A stretch of 64,000 bases of DNA from the NCBI GenBank assembly GCA_020061705.1, contig JAGUXT010000038.1, forward strand, positions 1-64,000, read 5' to 3'. Positions 1 through 8,709 of the stretch are shown here, in pieces. A program made the position numbers and the translations under genes. Source of the DNA: Halothiobacillus sp. GTDB taxonomy: Bacteria; Pseudomonadota; Gammaproteobacteria; Halothiobacillales; Halothiobacillaceae. Within the stretch, counting starts at the first letter, position 1; each line of letters starts with the position of its first letter. Under the pieces are notes generated by a model, which searched no databases, was not told where the DNA came from, and worked only from the letters and a program-made list of their open reading frames with translations.

Positions 1-40
1 CAAGCAGGCCGATGGTATGAAAAGAAGAGGGCATGGGCAT
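1..40 (-). CDS. nadK: NAD kinase, N-terminal fragment (partial)
   Basis: Only the first 13 codons are inside the window; the gene runs off the left edge. Read on the minus strand from ATG at 40, the peptide is MPMPSSFHTIGLL. The pattern FxxIGLxG near the start is typical of gammaproteobacterial NAD kinases (NADP synthesis from NAD and ATP). A second in-frame ATG lies two codons in. No strong ribosome-binding site is seen. The call rests on 13 residues and is tentative. Confidence 0.35.
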   Translation of the reverse strand, partial: MPMPSSFHTIGLL

Positions 41-131
41 GAGTTTTAACGTTTTACATGGGCAACGATAACAAAGCCCTGCATGAGTGGGTATGTTTTG
101 CTGTTTGGATGTGGTTATCGGGCACGGATGT

Positions 132-1757
132 TTAACGTACAAACTCCCAGACAAACAAAATCGCCAGCGTAATCAAGGTCATTGTGGCCACAACCCAGCG
201 GCGCGTGACGTTGTCGAGGCGCTCGCCCCAAACACCTAACGCGGCATTGGCGCGCCCCAGGGTGTAAAGGACGACGGCAACATCACCTGTCGGGATGCGT
301 GGCAGTCGATGTCTCCAGCGTTCCAGACCTATCGCAAACACTACGCCCAGCAACACCGGCCATAACCCGTCCCACAGCGTACTCGGCGCAAGCGCTTGTG
401 ACAGGGTGTTGATGGGTATCACGAGGTACAGCGTCCAGGGCACAACGACGGAGGCGAGCGCCATAATTAGCCAAGGCCAGGCGAGTCCATTGGGCGGTCT
501 AGCGTTGCTGTCCACATGCGTGTTTTGCAGCAAGGTGCGCAAAAAATGCAGCATGAGCAGTGAGGTGGCGACGGATGAAATCATGGCGACCGTGCCCGCC
601 AGTCCGTCGCCAAGCAGGTCTTTGGCGGCGTATTTGGTCAAGGCGCCGCCGGTAAGGGCCAATCCGCCCAGTCCGAGGGCAATTACAGCGGCTGGCAGGA
701 GCATGGGCAGAAGATGCCTGCGTCCGGTGCGGGCGATGACGCCTACCGCGAGGAATAGTGCGCCCTTGACCAGCAGATGGTGCGCGGCATAAAACGCAAC
801 GGCCACAGCGGTTCCTGCCGCACCCGTTGTCAGCCCCATGCCGACCACGGCAGCGAGAAAGCTCATTTGACTCACACTGGAGTAGGCGAGGATGTGCTTT
901 GGGTTTTGTTGGGTCAGTCCGATGGCGACGCCGTACAGTGCGCCGAACAGGCCGATGGCCGCCAGGGGTAGGCCGAAGTTGGGTGCTGCGATATCCAGTG
1001 GTAAAAAACGGATCATGCCCAGCATACCTATCTTGACGATCACCCCGCCAAGAACCGCTGAAGATGGCATTGGGGCGGCGCCGTGCGCCAACGGAAGCCA
1101 GAAATGCAGCGGCACCAGACCGGCCTTTATGCCCAGGCCGATGAGTAATAGGGTCATGGTGAGTTCGCGGTTCGACGAGCTGGGGAGCGCCGCAACTGCA
1201 TCACGAATGAGCAGGCTGTCATTGGGTGCGGCAGCCGCCAATAACACCAGCCCGGCAAGTAAAAAGGACTCGGCCAACAATGCGAGTCCAAGATAAATAC
1301 TGCTCGCGCGCAGCGCATCCTCGCCCTTGCCCTGCAAGACCATGCCGCTGGCGCCGACGCTGAGGACGGCCAGCAGGAAATAAAAGCTGATCAGATCCGC
1401 AGCAAGGAACACGCCCACACATCCGGTCAGGGTCATGAGCCATGTGACGACAAAGCTGCCTTGTTTGGGCTGGTCGTGCAGCCATGTCACGGCGTACATC
1501 CCGGCGACACTCCACAATAGCGCGGCGACGCCGAGCAGAATGCGCCCCGGTCTATCCAGTGCAAAATGCACGGCGAATTGCTCATTGCCCAGTGACCACG
1601 CGGCATTCGGTTCGGCCAGAACGGCCAGCACTAACGACGGCAGCGGCGCGAGCCACAACCAAGGCAGCAGTGCGCGTCGCAGTGCAGGCGAGGTGCATGC
1701 AAGCAGTGCGCCGAGCGGCAAGCCAAGTGCAAGGATGAACAGCACCGTGGTCATCAT
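132..1757 (-). CDS. Second Mrp antiporter-like membrane subunit (MrpD/NuoN-like)
   Basis: A 541-residue polytopic inner-membrane protein of the proton-conducting transporter family shared by complex I NuoL/M/N and Mrp subunits A and D. It is the last gene of the mrp operon, and its ATG overlaps the stop of the preceding mrpD (ATGA). The central lysine is kept in the IKAGLVPLHFWLPLAHG stretch (K211). The transmembrane glutamate expected in the preceding helix is replaced: FYFLLAVLSVGA aligns with LYVALELLTFAG of MrpD, giving A130 where MrpD has E151. It probably takes the place of the missing large N-terminal half of MrpA as second channel-like subunit, perhaps with altered proton handling. 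Confidence 0.85.
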   Translation of the reverse strand: MMTTVLFILALGLPLGALLACTSPALRRALLPWLWLAPLPSLVLAVLAEPNAAWSLGNEQFAVHFALDRPGRILLGVAALLWSVAGMYAVTWLHDQPKQGSFVVTWLMTLTGCVGVFLAADLISFYFLLAVLSVGASGMVLQGKGEDALRASSIYLGLALLAESFLLAGLVLLAAAAPNDSLLIRDAVAALPSSSNRELTMTLLLIGLGIKAGLVPLHFWLPLAHGAAPMPSSAVLGGVIVKIGMLGMIRFLPLDIAAPNFGLPLAAIGLFGALYGVAIGLTQQNPKHILAYSSVSQMSFLAAVVGMGLTTGAAGTAVAVAFYAAHHLLVKGALFLAVGVIARTGRRHLLPMLLPAAVIALGLGGLALTGGALTKYAAKDLLGDGLAGTVAMISSVATSLLMLHFLRTLLQNTHVDSNARPPNGLAWPWLIMALASVVVPWTLYLVIPINTLSQALAPSTLWDGLWPVLLGVVFAIGLERWRHRLPRIPTGDVAVVLYTLGRANAALGVWGERLDNVTRRWVVATMTLITLAILFVWEFVR

Positions 1758-3277
1758 GGCGTCCCTCGCAACAATGAGAGAGGCGTGCGCCCCAGTTGCA
1801 CCAGATCCACCGGGCTAAGCGCGGCGAGTCCCAACAGGAATGCAGACAGTGCCAGTGCGAGCACAGCCATTTGCTGATACTGCGGCACGCGGGTTTTCGG
1901 CATCCAGCCCGCTTCGGCGGGGGCGAGACTACGCACCACGATGATAAAAACGTACACGCTGGTTAAAAGGCCGCCCAGCAGCATGACTGCGCCCCACCAC
2001 CATTGCCCTGATTCCAGTGCGGCGGAGAGTAGCAGCCATTTGGCCAGAAATCCGCCTGAGGGCGGCAGGCCGATCAGTGATGCCCCCGCCAGTGCAAGGG
2101 CGGTCACGGTCATGGGCAAAGCCTGCGCCACACCACGCAAATCGCTGATGCGGTCATGGCCGAGGGTGAGGTAAATCAGCCCGGCGGCGAGGAACATGGC
2201 GGCCTTGGCCAGTGCGTGCGAGATGGTTTGCAGCATTCCCCCGGTGAGCGCTGGTGCGCTGTCCATACCGGCAAAAGCCAGTCCAAAGGCCAGCGGAAAC
2301 ATGAGAAACAGATAGCCGATTTGCGCCACGGTCGAGTACGCGATCAAAAGCTTCAAGCGCAGTTGGCGCAGGGCGACGATATTGCCGACGATAATGGCCG
2401 CCGCACCGAGGGCGGCAAGCAACTGGGCGGCGGAAAGCGTGACCACATTCGGCATCACGTCAAACCAAAGTCGCAGCACCAGAAACCACGATCCCTTGAC
2501 CACTAGTGCGGAAAGCAGGGCACTGGCGGCGGCGGGTGCGCCTGCGTGGGCGGGGGGCAGCCAGATATGCAGCGGAAACAGCGCGGTCTTGGCCAGCAGG
2601 CCGACCGTCATCAGCGCCAGTGCCGCCCAACTTAGAGCCTCGGGGCGCACCACCTGCGACAGCAATTGAATATCCAACGTGCCGTAGGCTCCGTAGAGCA
2701 GCACCGCGCCGAGCAAATACAGCAAGGAGCCGAGCAGGGCAAAGAGCAGGTAACGCAGGGCGGCGCGCAGCGTTTCGCCGCGCCCGTCGAGCGCCACCAG
2801 CGGCACGCCCGCAAAGGTCAAAAGCTCCAGCGCCACGTAAAGGGTGAACAAATCGCCGCTGACGAAAACCAGATTCAACGAACCCCAGATGGCGAGCAGC
2901 ATCAGCCAGAAAACCAGCGGCGCACGCGTTTCCTTGCCGCTGTCGTGTGGGGCAAAATCGGCATGGGCATACACGCTGACCAGGCTGATGACCACGGCCA
3001 CCGCCAGCAGCATCAAGACGGACAAACCATCGGCGCGCAGGCGGATGCCCAGTGGTGGCGACCAGCCGCCCAGCACATATTCAATCGCGGTGCCTGAGCC
3101 TGAGCATGTGCCGAGCGCATGCCAGACGATGCCGCCGATGACCGCCAGCCCCAGTGCCACGGTGGTGAGCGCCACTGTGCGTACATGCCGACCGCCGATC
3201 AACAGGCCGAAAATGACCCCCGTAAATGGCAACAATACCGCCAGAACCAGCAGCAGACTTGCAGGAGATTCAGTCAT
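1754..3277 (-). CDS. mrpD: Mrp Na+(K+)/H+ antiporter subunit D
   Basis: A 507-residue multi-spanning protein of the NuoM/MrpD family, one of the ion-translocating subunits of the Mrp cation/proton antiporter. Both signature charges are present: E151 in LYVALELLTFAG and K230 in GLLAKTALFPLHIWLPPAHAG. The start is set at MTESPASLLL (3277); a longer in-frame extension is arginine- and tryptophan-rich and runs into mrpC, so it was discarded. The start overlaps the mrpC end by 8 bp and the stop overlaps the next gene by 4 bp, so translation is probably coupled. Confidence 0.9.
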   Translation of the reverse strand: MTESPASLLLVLAVLLPFTGVIFGLLIGGRHVRTVALTTVALGLAVIGGIVWHALGTCSGSGTAIEYVLGGWSPPLGIRLRADGLSVLMLLAVAVVISLVSVYAHADFAPHDSGKETRAPLVFWLMLLAIWGSLNLVFVSGDLFTLYVALELLTFAGVPLVALDGRGETLRAALRYLLFALLGSLLYLLGAVLLYGAYGTLDIQLLSQVVRPEALSWAALALMTVGLLAKTALFPLHIWLPPAHAGAPAAASALLSALVVKGSWFLVLRLWFDVMPNVVTLSAAQLLAALGAAAIIVGNIVALRQLRLKLLIAYSTVAQIGYLFLMFPLAFGLAFAGMDSAPALTGGMLQTISHALAKAAMFLAAGLIYLTLGHDRISDLRGVAQALPMTVTALALAGASLIGLPPSGGFLAKWLLLSAALESGQWWWGAVMLLGGLLTSVYVFIIVVRSLAPAEAGWMPKTRVPQYQQMAVLALALSAFLLGLAALSPVDLVQLGRTPLSLLRGTP

Positions 3278-3620
3278 GCGGCCTATCCTTCGACGTGTCC
3301 TTGTGCGCTGCGGGATCTTCATTGGCCAGCGATACATCGCCCGTGACTTCAAACAGGCGCAACAGCAAGGCCACGGCCAGTGCGCTGGCCGAGAATGCCA
3401 CCACAATGCCGGTAATCAGCAAAGCCTGCGGCACGGGGTCGGCATTCATCCCTGCCGCTGCACCGCGGAAGGCAATGGCACCGAACAAAAGAAAAATGCC
3501 CGAGCCGATCACATTCAGCGCAAGAATCTTGCGCAAGGGATGCGGATGGGTCAAAAGCCCGTACAAGCCAAGGCCAATCAACATGGAGGCGCAAAGACCG
3601 AACAGCGTGGCGGTATTCAT
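3270..3620 (-). CDS. mrpC: Mrp antiporter subunit C (NuoK-like)
   Basis: A 116-residue protein with three predicted membrane helices, homologous to NuoK/MnhC. The motif NVIGSGIFLLFGAIAFR and the following DPVPQALLITGIVVAFSASALAVALLLR are characteristic of the family. The start at 3620 gives MNTATLFGLC and overlaps the stop of mrpAB (ATGA). The tail of about 20 residues is polar and rich in Asp and Lys. It is a structural membrane subunit of the Mrp complex and is required together with MrpD. Confidence 0.9.
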   Translation of the reverse strand: MNTATLFGLCASMLIGLGLYGLLTHPHPLRKILALNVIGSGIFLLFGAIAFRGAAAGMNADPVPQALLITGIVVAFSASALAVALLLRLFEVTGDVSLANEDPAAHKDTSKDRPHD

Positions 3621-4564
3621 CTGCCAATCTCCCGCTTGGGTGCGCCCATGATGAGCAGACCGAGAATCAGCGTCAGCGACGGCAACAATGCCAGTTCGAC
3701 AGTCACAATCATCAGCTTGGCGTAGCCTTGCGGGTAGCCGAGAAAGCTGCCCGCCAACCAGCTTCCAAGCAAGCCCACGCTGATAAACACCAGCGGCCCG
3801 AGTACAACCCACAGGCGCAGCGCCTGACTGCTGACACGCGGCGCATCGCGCAGTCCGGCGAGCACCAGCAGCAGCCACATGGCCGCCAAGAGGGTTGCGC
3901 CCTGAAACTTGCCCCCCGGATCGTCTGCGCCGATCCAGAAAATATAGCCGCCAATCACCACACCGATAGGTACCAGAATGCGCGCGGCATAGTGCAGGAT
4001 GCCGCTGGCATCGTGTGCAATGGCAAAACCCGGACGCCCCCCCCAAACACGGTCATCAGCCAGCGACCAGATGCCGAGCATGGCCAGCACCAGCACCAGA
4101 GTCTCCAGCAGGGTGTCCAGCGCACGGAAGGCCAGCAATACGGCGGTGACTGGGTTGCCGACCTGGGTCATGGCGATATTCTCCGCCACGGCGGGAGCCA
4201 GGCTGGGCGCAGGCGAGGGTAGGGTGAGCACGGCAAACGCCAGTAACAGCGTGACCGAACCGGCAGCCAGAGCAGCCAGGATGCGCGTTGCCAGACCGGG
4301 GGCTTGTAGCGTCGCACGGTGTTCGACGCTGCGCAGGCGAACGGCAGCGCCCAAGAGCAGAAAGCCGGTCAGTCCACCGCCAATGGCCGCTTCGGTTAGG
4401 GCAACATCCAGCCCGTCCAGCCGCGCCCAGGCAAGGGTAAGCAGCAGGCCGAACACCATAAAGCCAATCACCGCTGCCTGGGTGGAACGCACCAGCACAG
4501 CCCAGCCCGCCATGCCGAGCAGCAGGAGCGCAAGCGCGAGATTGAGGGCAAGGCTCGGTGTCAT
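3617..4564 (-). CDS. mrpB: Mrp antiporter fused A-C-terminal (DUF4040) / B subunit
   Basis: A 315-residue membrane protein with two modules. Residues about 1-80 match the DUF4040/MbhD-type segment that forms the C-terminal part of MrpA (GFMVFGLLLTLAWARLDGLDVALTEAAIGG). Residues about 165-310 match MnhB (RILVPIGVVIGGYIFWIGADDPGGKFQGA). The large NuoL-like N-terminal half of canonical MrpA is absent from the operon; the extra MrpD-like protein at its end may substitute. Its start overlaps the mrpG stop and its stop overlaps the mrpC start, both by 4 bp. Confidence 0.88.
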   Translation of the reverse strand: MTPSLALNLALALLLLGMAGWAVLVRSTQAAVIGFMVFGLLLTLAWARLDGLDVALTEAAIGGGLTGFLLLGAAVRLRSVEHRATLQAPGLATRILAALAAGSVTLLLAFAVLTLPSPAPSLAPAVAENIAMTQVGNPVTAVLLAFRALDTLLETLVLVLAMLGIWSLADDRVWGGRPGFAIAHDASGILHYAARILVPIGVVIGGYIFWIGADDPGGKFQGATLLAAMWLLLVLAGLRDAPRVSSQALRLWVVLGPLVFISVGLLGSWLAGSFLGYPQGYAKLMIVTVELALLPSLTLILGLLIMGAPKREIGR

Positions 4565-4854
4565 GAGTCAATTTCGCCGGAGCGTGCGGCCTGCGCCAGC
4601 ATTTGACTGACGATGGCGCCGGAAAACAGCACCAGCAGCCAGATCAACAGCAATTTAAGCATGGCGTGAATACTGTTCATCTGCGGCAGCAAGCCCAAAA
4701 CCACCAAGCCAAGGCCGAGATTATCCGCCTTGGTCAGTGCGTGCAAACGGGTGAAAACATCAGGAAAGCGCAGCAGGCCGAGCGTGCCCGCCAGAAAGAA
4801 AAATACACCCAGCGATACGGCAAGTATCGTCCACAGATTCAGCAACAGGCTCAT
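4561..4854 (-). CDS. mrpG: Mrp antiporter subunit G
   Basis: A 97-residue MnhG/PhaG family protein with about three membrane helices. The family pattern GTLGLLRFPDVFTRLHALTKADNLGLGLV is clear. It is a small membrane subunit of the Mrp cation/proton antiporter. The start overlaps the mrpF stop by 4 bp (ATGA at 4851-4854) and the stop overlaps the mrpAB start in the same way. Confidence 0.92.
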   Translation of the reverse strand: MSLLLNLWTILAVSLGVFFFLAGTLGLLRFPDVFTRLHALTKADNLGLGLVVLGLLPQMNSIHAMLKLLLIWLLVLFSGAIVSQMLAQAARSGEIDS

Positions 4855-5138
4855 GTGGAATGATCCTGGTCAGCGTCCCGTAGGCGTCTTTGTTGATAAG
4901 CATGTACGAATGCGACCCCGGCAAAGGCAGTCAGTACGGCAAGAATTAGTGCAACATCCACCACGGCGGATTGCTGATTGACCACGCCGAATAGCAGCAT
5001 GGCGGCAATGCCGCCCGTACTGAGCAGTTGGGTGGCCATCAGGCGGTCGGTATCGCCGCCCACGAACAGGATGCGTACCAGCGCCACGGCGATACTGAGC
5101 ACAATCAGCACGGCGGCAAGCAACAGAAAGCTCGTCAT
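4851..5138 (-). CDS. mrpF: Mrp antiporter subunit F
   Basis: A 95-residue MnhF/PhaF family membrane protein with three helices. Typical features are VRILFVGGDTDRLMATQLLS and VVDVALILAVLTAFAGVAFV. The start at 5138 (MTSFLLLAAV) overlaps the mrpE stop by 4 bp; a much longer upstream extension in this frame runs through mrpE in a shadow frame and was not used. It is a structural subunit of the Mrp antiporter. Confidence 0.92.
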   Translation of the reverse strand: MTSFLLLAAVLIVLSIAVALVRILFVGGDTDRLMATQLLSTGGIAAMLLFGVVNQQSAVVDVALILAVLTAFAGVAFVHAYQQRRLRDADQDHST

Positions 5139-5614
5139 GGCGTGTGCCGAGCAGTTGGCAAAACATCGGCCAGCCGCTGTTCTTCTCTGGCCAGTTGTTC
5201 GAGGTGCGCTTGATGGATGTCGAGGACATGGTAGACGATGCCGTCCCTTGTGTGCTCGCAAGGCAGACTGCCGGGCAAAAGGCTGGTCAGGGTGGTAAAG
5301 GTGTTGCGCGCAAGTCCCGGCTCCAGCGCCGTCGGGTAGGTGATGAACCCCGGCGCCAGCGGCATTTTCGGGTGAAAGGCGCGCCAGGCGACCTCCCACC
5401 CGGCCATGACCGATTGCCACACGAAGCGCGGCATCAGCATCAGCAGCGCCAGCAGGCCGATGCTGCCCCGTGTCGGCGGAAGCAGGCGCAGGCTGACCCA
5501 TGTGGCAGCCAGTACGGCGAGCAGGCCAATCAGCAGGTCATACCACAGCAGACTTGGCATCAGCACCAGCCAAAGCAGGGCGAACAATACAAAGCGTGTC
5601 AAAGCGTGGGTCAT
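5135..5614 (-). CDS. mrpE: Mrp antiporter subunit E
   Basis: A 159-residue MnhE family protein and first gene of the mrp block. Two N-terminal membrane helices (residues about 8-50) are followed by a cytoplasmic domain containing VAWRAFHPKMPLAPGFITYP and a LLPGSLPCE stretch, both typical of MnhE. It starts only 14 bp after the stop of the RND pump gene on the same strand, so the antiporter is probably co-transcribed with the efflux genes. No separate promoter fits in that gap. Confidence 0.92.
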   Translation of the reverse strand: MTHALTRFVLFALLWLVLMPSLLWYDLLIGLLAVLAATWVSLRLLPPTRGSIGLLALLMLMPRFVWQSVMAGWEVAWRAFHPKMPLAPGFITYPTALEPGLARNTFTTLTSLLPGSLPCEHTRDGIVYHVLDIHQAHLEQLAREEQRLADVLPTARHTP

Positions 5615-5628
5615 GGGGGCTGTGTGCT

Positions 5629-8600
5629 TCAGTGTGTTTCCCCGGCCTGAGCCCGCACGGGCTCAGTAGCAGACTCAGGCTGGCGACGATCAAATACGGC
5701 GACATACAGGGCGGGCAGGAACACCAGCGTCAGCAGGGTGGCCACCAGCAGCCCGCCCATGATGGCAAACGCCATCGGCCCCCAGAACACCGTTGGCGCG
5801 ATCGGGATCAGCCCCAGAATGGTAGACAAGGCGGTCAGCATCATCGGGCGCAAACGTGACGCCGCCGAGGCGACAACCGCTTCCTGCACGCCTTTGCCCT
5901 CTTTGCGATCGCTTTCGATCTGCACGATCAGAATCACCGCGTTTTTCGCAATCATGCCGATCAGCGCCAGAATGCCGAGAATGGCCACGAAGCCGAGCGG
6001 CTGGTTAAACACCAGCAAGGCCATGACTACGCCAATCAAACCAAGCGGCAGCACGCTGACCACCATCGCCAGCCTGCGGAAACTCACCAGCATCACCATC
6101 ATGATGACCAGCATGAGCATAATCATCAGCGGCACCACAGCGAATACCGAGGCCTGGGAGATTTGGCTCTCCTCAAACATGCCGCCGGTAACGACATGGT
6201 AGCCCTTGGGCAACCGGGCGTTGAAAGCTTCGACTTTTGGCGCAAGCGCGGCAGTCACCGTATCCGGCAATACACCTTGGGGCACATCGGCGCGCACGGT
6301 CAGGGTGGGCACGCGGTCGCGACGCCAGATCATCGGCAACTCTTGCGTTTCCTCAAAGGTGGCGACCTGACTGAGCGGCACCATGCGCCCGCCGGGGGTT
6401 GAAATCTGCATGGCACTCAGGGTTTCCAGCGACACCCGCTGATCGTCAATCGAGCGCGCCACCACGTTGACCAGATAAATATCATCGCGCACCTGGGTCA
6501 GCGCCGCGCCGCTCATGGTGGTATTAAGCACCGAGGCCAGTGCGCGCGAGCTGATACCCAGACGGCGCACTTCATCTTGGTTCACTTCGACGCGAATCTG
6601 GCGCGCAGGCTCCATCCAGTCGAAGTTGATGGCGCGCATCCGCGCATCCGTACCCAGCACCTGCGCCAGTTCCAGCGCATGTTGACGCACCTGATCGGCA
6701 TCCGGCCCGCTGACCCGGTATTGCAGTGGCCAGCCCACGGGTGGGCCAAGCTCCAGCGGCGACACACGGGAAACGACTTCGGGGAAATCTTTGGCCAGCG
6801 CGGTTTCAAGCTTGGCCTGCAAGCGCTCGCGCGCCTCCAGATCCTTGGCCACAATGACAAACTGACCAAAGAAGGGATTTGCCAGCTGCACATTCAGCGT
6901 CAGGATAAAGCGCACCGCACCGCGTCCGACATAACTGCTGAAATGATCGACATCCGAGTCTTTGCTCAGGACGTCTTCCAGTCGCTTGACCTGTGCTTCG
7001 GTCGCATAAATCGACGCGCTTTGCGGCAGCGTCATGTCCACGGTCAACTCGGGGCGGTCGGAGGCGGGGAAGAACTGGCGCGAGACGTGTTGCGACAAAT
7101 ACAGCGCCACCACGAAAGCCACCAGGGTCAGGCCAATGGTCACCCACTTGAAACGAATGGCGCCGCGTAAAAAATGGCTATAGCCGGTGAGCAGCGCACT
7201 GGGTTTGATCTCGGTACCTGCCTTTGGGGATTTCAGAATCGCCTTGCCAATCAGCGGGGCAAAAATGACCGCCACCAGCCAAGACACAATCAGCGAGATG
7301 GCGACCACTGAGAATATCGAGAAGGTGTATTCGCCCGCCGAGCTTTGCGCGAAGCCAATCGGCACGAAGCTGGCAATGGTGACCAGTGTGCCGATCAGCA
7401 TCGGCGCCGCCAGCGTACTGTAGGCAAACGAGGCGGCTTCATCCTTGCTGTCGCCCATGCCCAGGCGGCGCAACATGGCATCCACGGTGGTCATGGCATC
7501 ATCCACCAGCAGGGTCAGGGCGATAATCAGCGCCCCCAGTGAAATGCGGTGCAGGTCGATGTCCGCAACATTCATTACCGCAAACACAATGGCCAGCGTC
7601 AACGGAATGGCCAGCGCCACCACCGTGCCCGGTCGCATCCCCAGACTGATGAAGCTGACCACCAGAATAATGATGATGGCTTGCCACAGCGATGTGGTGA
7701 AATCGTTGATCGCCACATCCACGGTGACCGCCTGATCGGCCACCAGCGTGGTTTCAATGCCATGCGGCAGGTGCGCCTTGATGTCGGTCATTTCGGCGCG
7801 AATATTTTTGCCCAGCGCCAGAATGTCGCCCGAATCGCGCATGGCAATCGCCAGGCCGATGGCAGGCTGGCCGTTGACTCGGAACATCGGCTGGGGCGGA
7901 TCGACAAAGCCGCGCCGCACCGTGGCAATGTCGCCGAGGCGGAAAATGCGCTCGCCAATCACCAGATTGAGGTTTTCAATGTCCTTCTCATTGTCGAAGG
8001 CGCCAGTGACACGCAGGAACACACGCTCCTGATCGGTTTGCGCCACGCCGGAGGGGCGTACCACGTTCTGCGCCTGCAAGGTGCCCAGAATCATGGCGTA
8101 ATCCAGGCGCAGCCCGGCGAGTTTCTCGGTGGAGAATTCGATAAAAATCTGCTCGTCCTGCGCGCCCAGCACGTCGATTTTGGACACGTCGGGAACCAGC
8201 AGCAGGCGCGAGCGCGCCGATTCAACGTAATCGCGCAATTCGCGGAAATTGAAGCCGTCGGCGGTGAAGGCATAAATAATGCCGAAGGTGTCGCCGAAAT
8301 CGTCATTGAAAAACGGGCCGACCACGCCCTGAGGCAAGGTCTGGCGCATGTCGCCAATGTTTTTACGCACCTGATACCAGATGTCTTCAACCTCTTCGGG
8401 CGGGGTGGACTGTTTGAGGTCAACAAAAATTGTGGTCTGCCCCGCCGTGGTGTAGCTGCGCACACGGTCAAGGTGGCGGGTTTCCTGCAATGTACGTTCC
8501 AGACGCTCGGTAACCTGCTTGATGGTTTCTTCCGCCGTGGCACCCGGCCAAGCCGCGCCGACGATCATGGTGCGGAAGGTGAAGGCAGGGTCTTCACCGC

Positions 8601-8709
8601 GTCCCAGATTGAGGAAGGACACAGCGCCTGCCACCATGGACAGGATCATCAGAAAGATGATGAGCGAGGTTTTGGAAATCGCCCATTTGGAGAGGTTAGG
8701 CCCGATCAC
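5629..8709 (-). CDS. RND-family efflux pump inner-membrane transporter
   Basis: A 1026-residue resistance-nodulation-division transporter of the AcrB/HAE type, within the usual family length. Proton-relay residues are visible: adjacent aspartates D403-D404 in LLVDDAMTTVDAM (AcrB D407/D408) and a lysine in IGMIAKNAVILIV (AcrB K940). Two large periplasmic loops separate helices 1-2 and 7-8. It is expected to export drugs, detergents or organic compounds with the adaptor encoded just upstream (4-bp overlap) and an outer-membrane factor, probably the NodT protein encoded at 13032. Substrate cannot be read from sequence. Confidence 0.93.
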   Translation of the reverse strand: MIGPNLSKWAISKTSLIIFLMILSMVAGAVSFLNLGRGEDPAFTFRTMIVGAAWPGATAEETIKQVTERLERTLQETRHLDRVRSYTTAGQTTIFVDLKQSTPPEEVEDIWYQVRKNIGDMRQTLPQGVVGPFFNDDFGDTFGIIYAFTADGFNFRELRDYVESARSRLLLVPDVSKIDVLGAQDEQIFIEFSTEKLAGLRLDYAMILGTLQAQNVVRPSGVAQTDQERVFLRVTGAFDNEKDIENLNLVIGERIFRLGDIATVRRGFVDPPQPMFRVNGQPAIGLAIAMRDSGDILALGKNIRAEMTDIKAHLPHGIETTLVADQAVTVDVAINDFTTSLWQAIIIILVVSFISLGMRPGTVVALAIPLTLAIVFAVMNVADIDLHRISLGALIIALTLLVDDAMTTVDAMLRRLGMGDSKDEAASFAYSTLAAPMLIGTLVTIASFVPIGFAQSSAGEYTFSIFSVVAISLIVSWLVAVIFAPLIGKAILKSPKAGTEIKPSALLTGYSHFLRGAIRFKWVTIGLTLVAFVVALYLSQHVSRQFFPASDRPELTVDMTLPQSASIYATEAQVKRLEDVLSKDSDVDHFSSYVGRGAVRFILTLNVQLANPFFGQFVIVAKDLEARERLQAKLETALAKDFPEVVSRVSPLELGPPVGWPLQYRVSGPDADQVRQHALELAQVLGTDARMRAINFDWMEPARQIRVEVNQDEVRRLGISSRALASVLNTTMSGAALTQVRDDIYLVNVVARSIDDQRVSLETLSAMQISTPGGRMVPLSQVATFEETQELPMIWRRDRVPTLTVRADVPQGVLPDTVTAALAPKVEAFNARLPKGYHVVTGGMFEESQISQASVFAVVPLMIMLMLVIMMVMLVSFRRLAMVVSVLPLGLIGVVMALLVFNQPLGFVAILGILALIGMIAKNAVILIVQIESDRKEGKGVQEAVVASAASRLRPMMLTALSTILGLIPIAPTVFWGPMAFAIMGGLLVATLLTLVFLPALYVAVFDRRQPESATEPVRAQAGETH

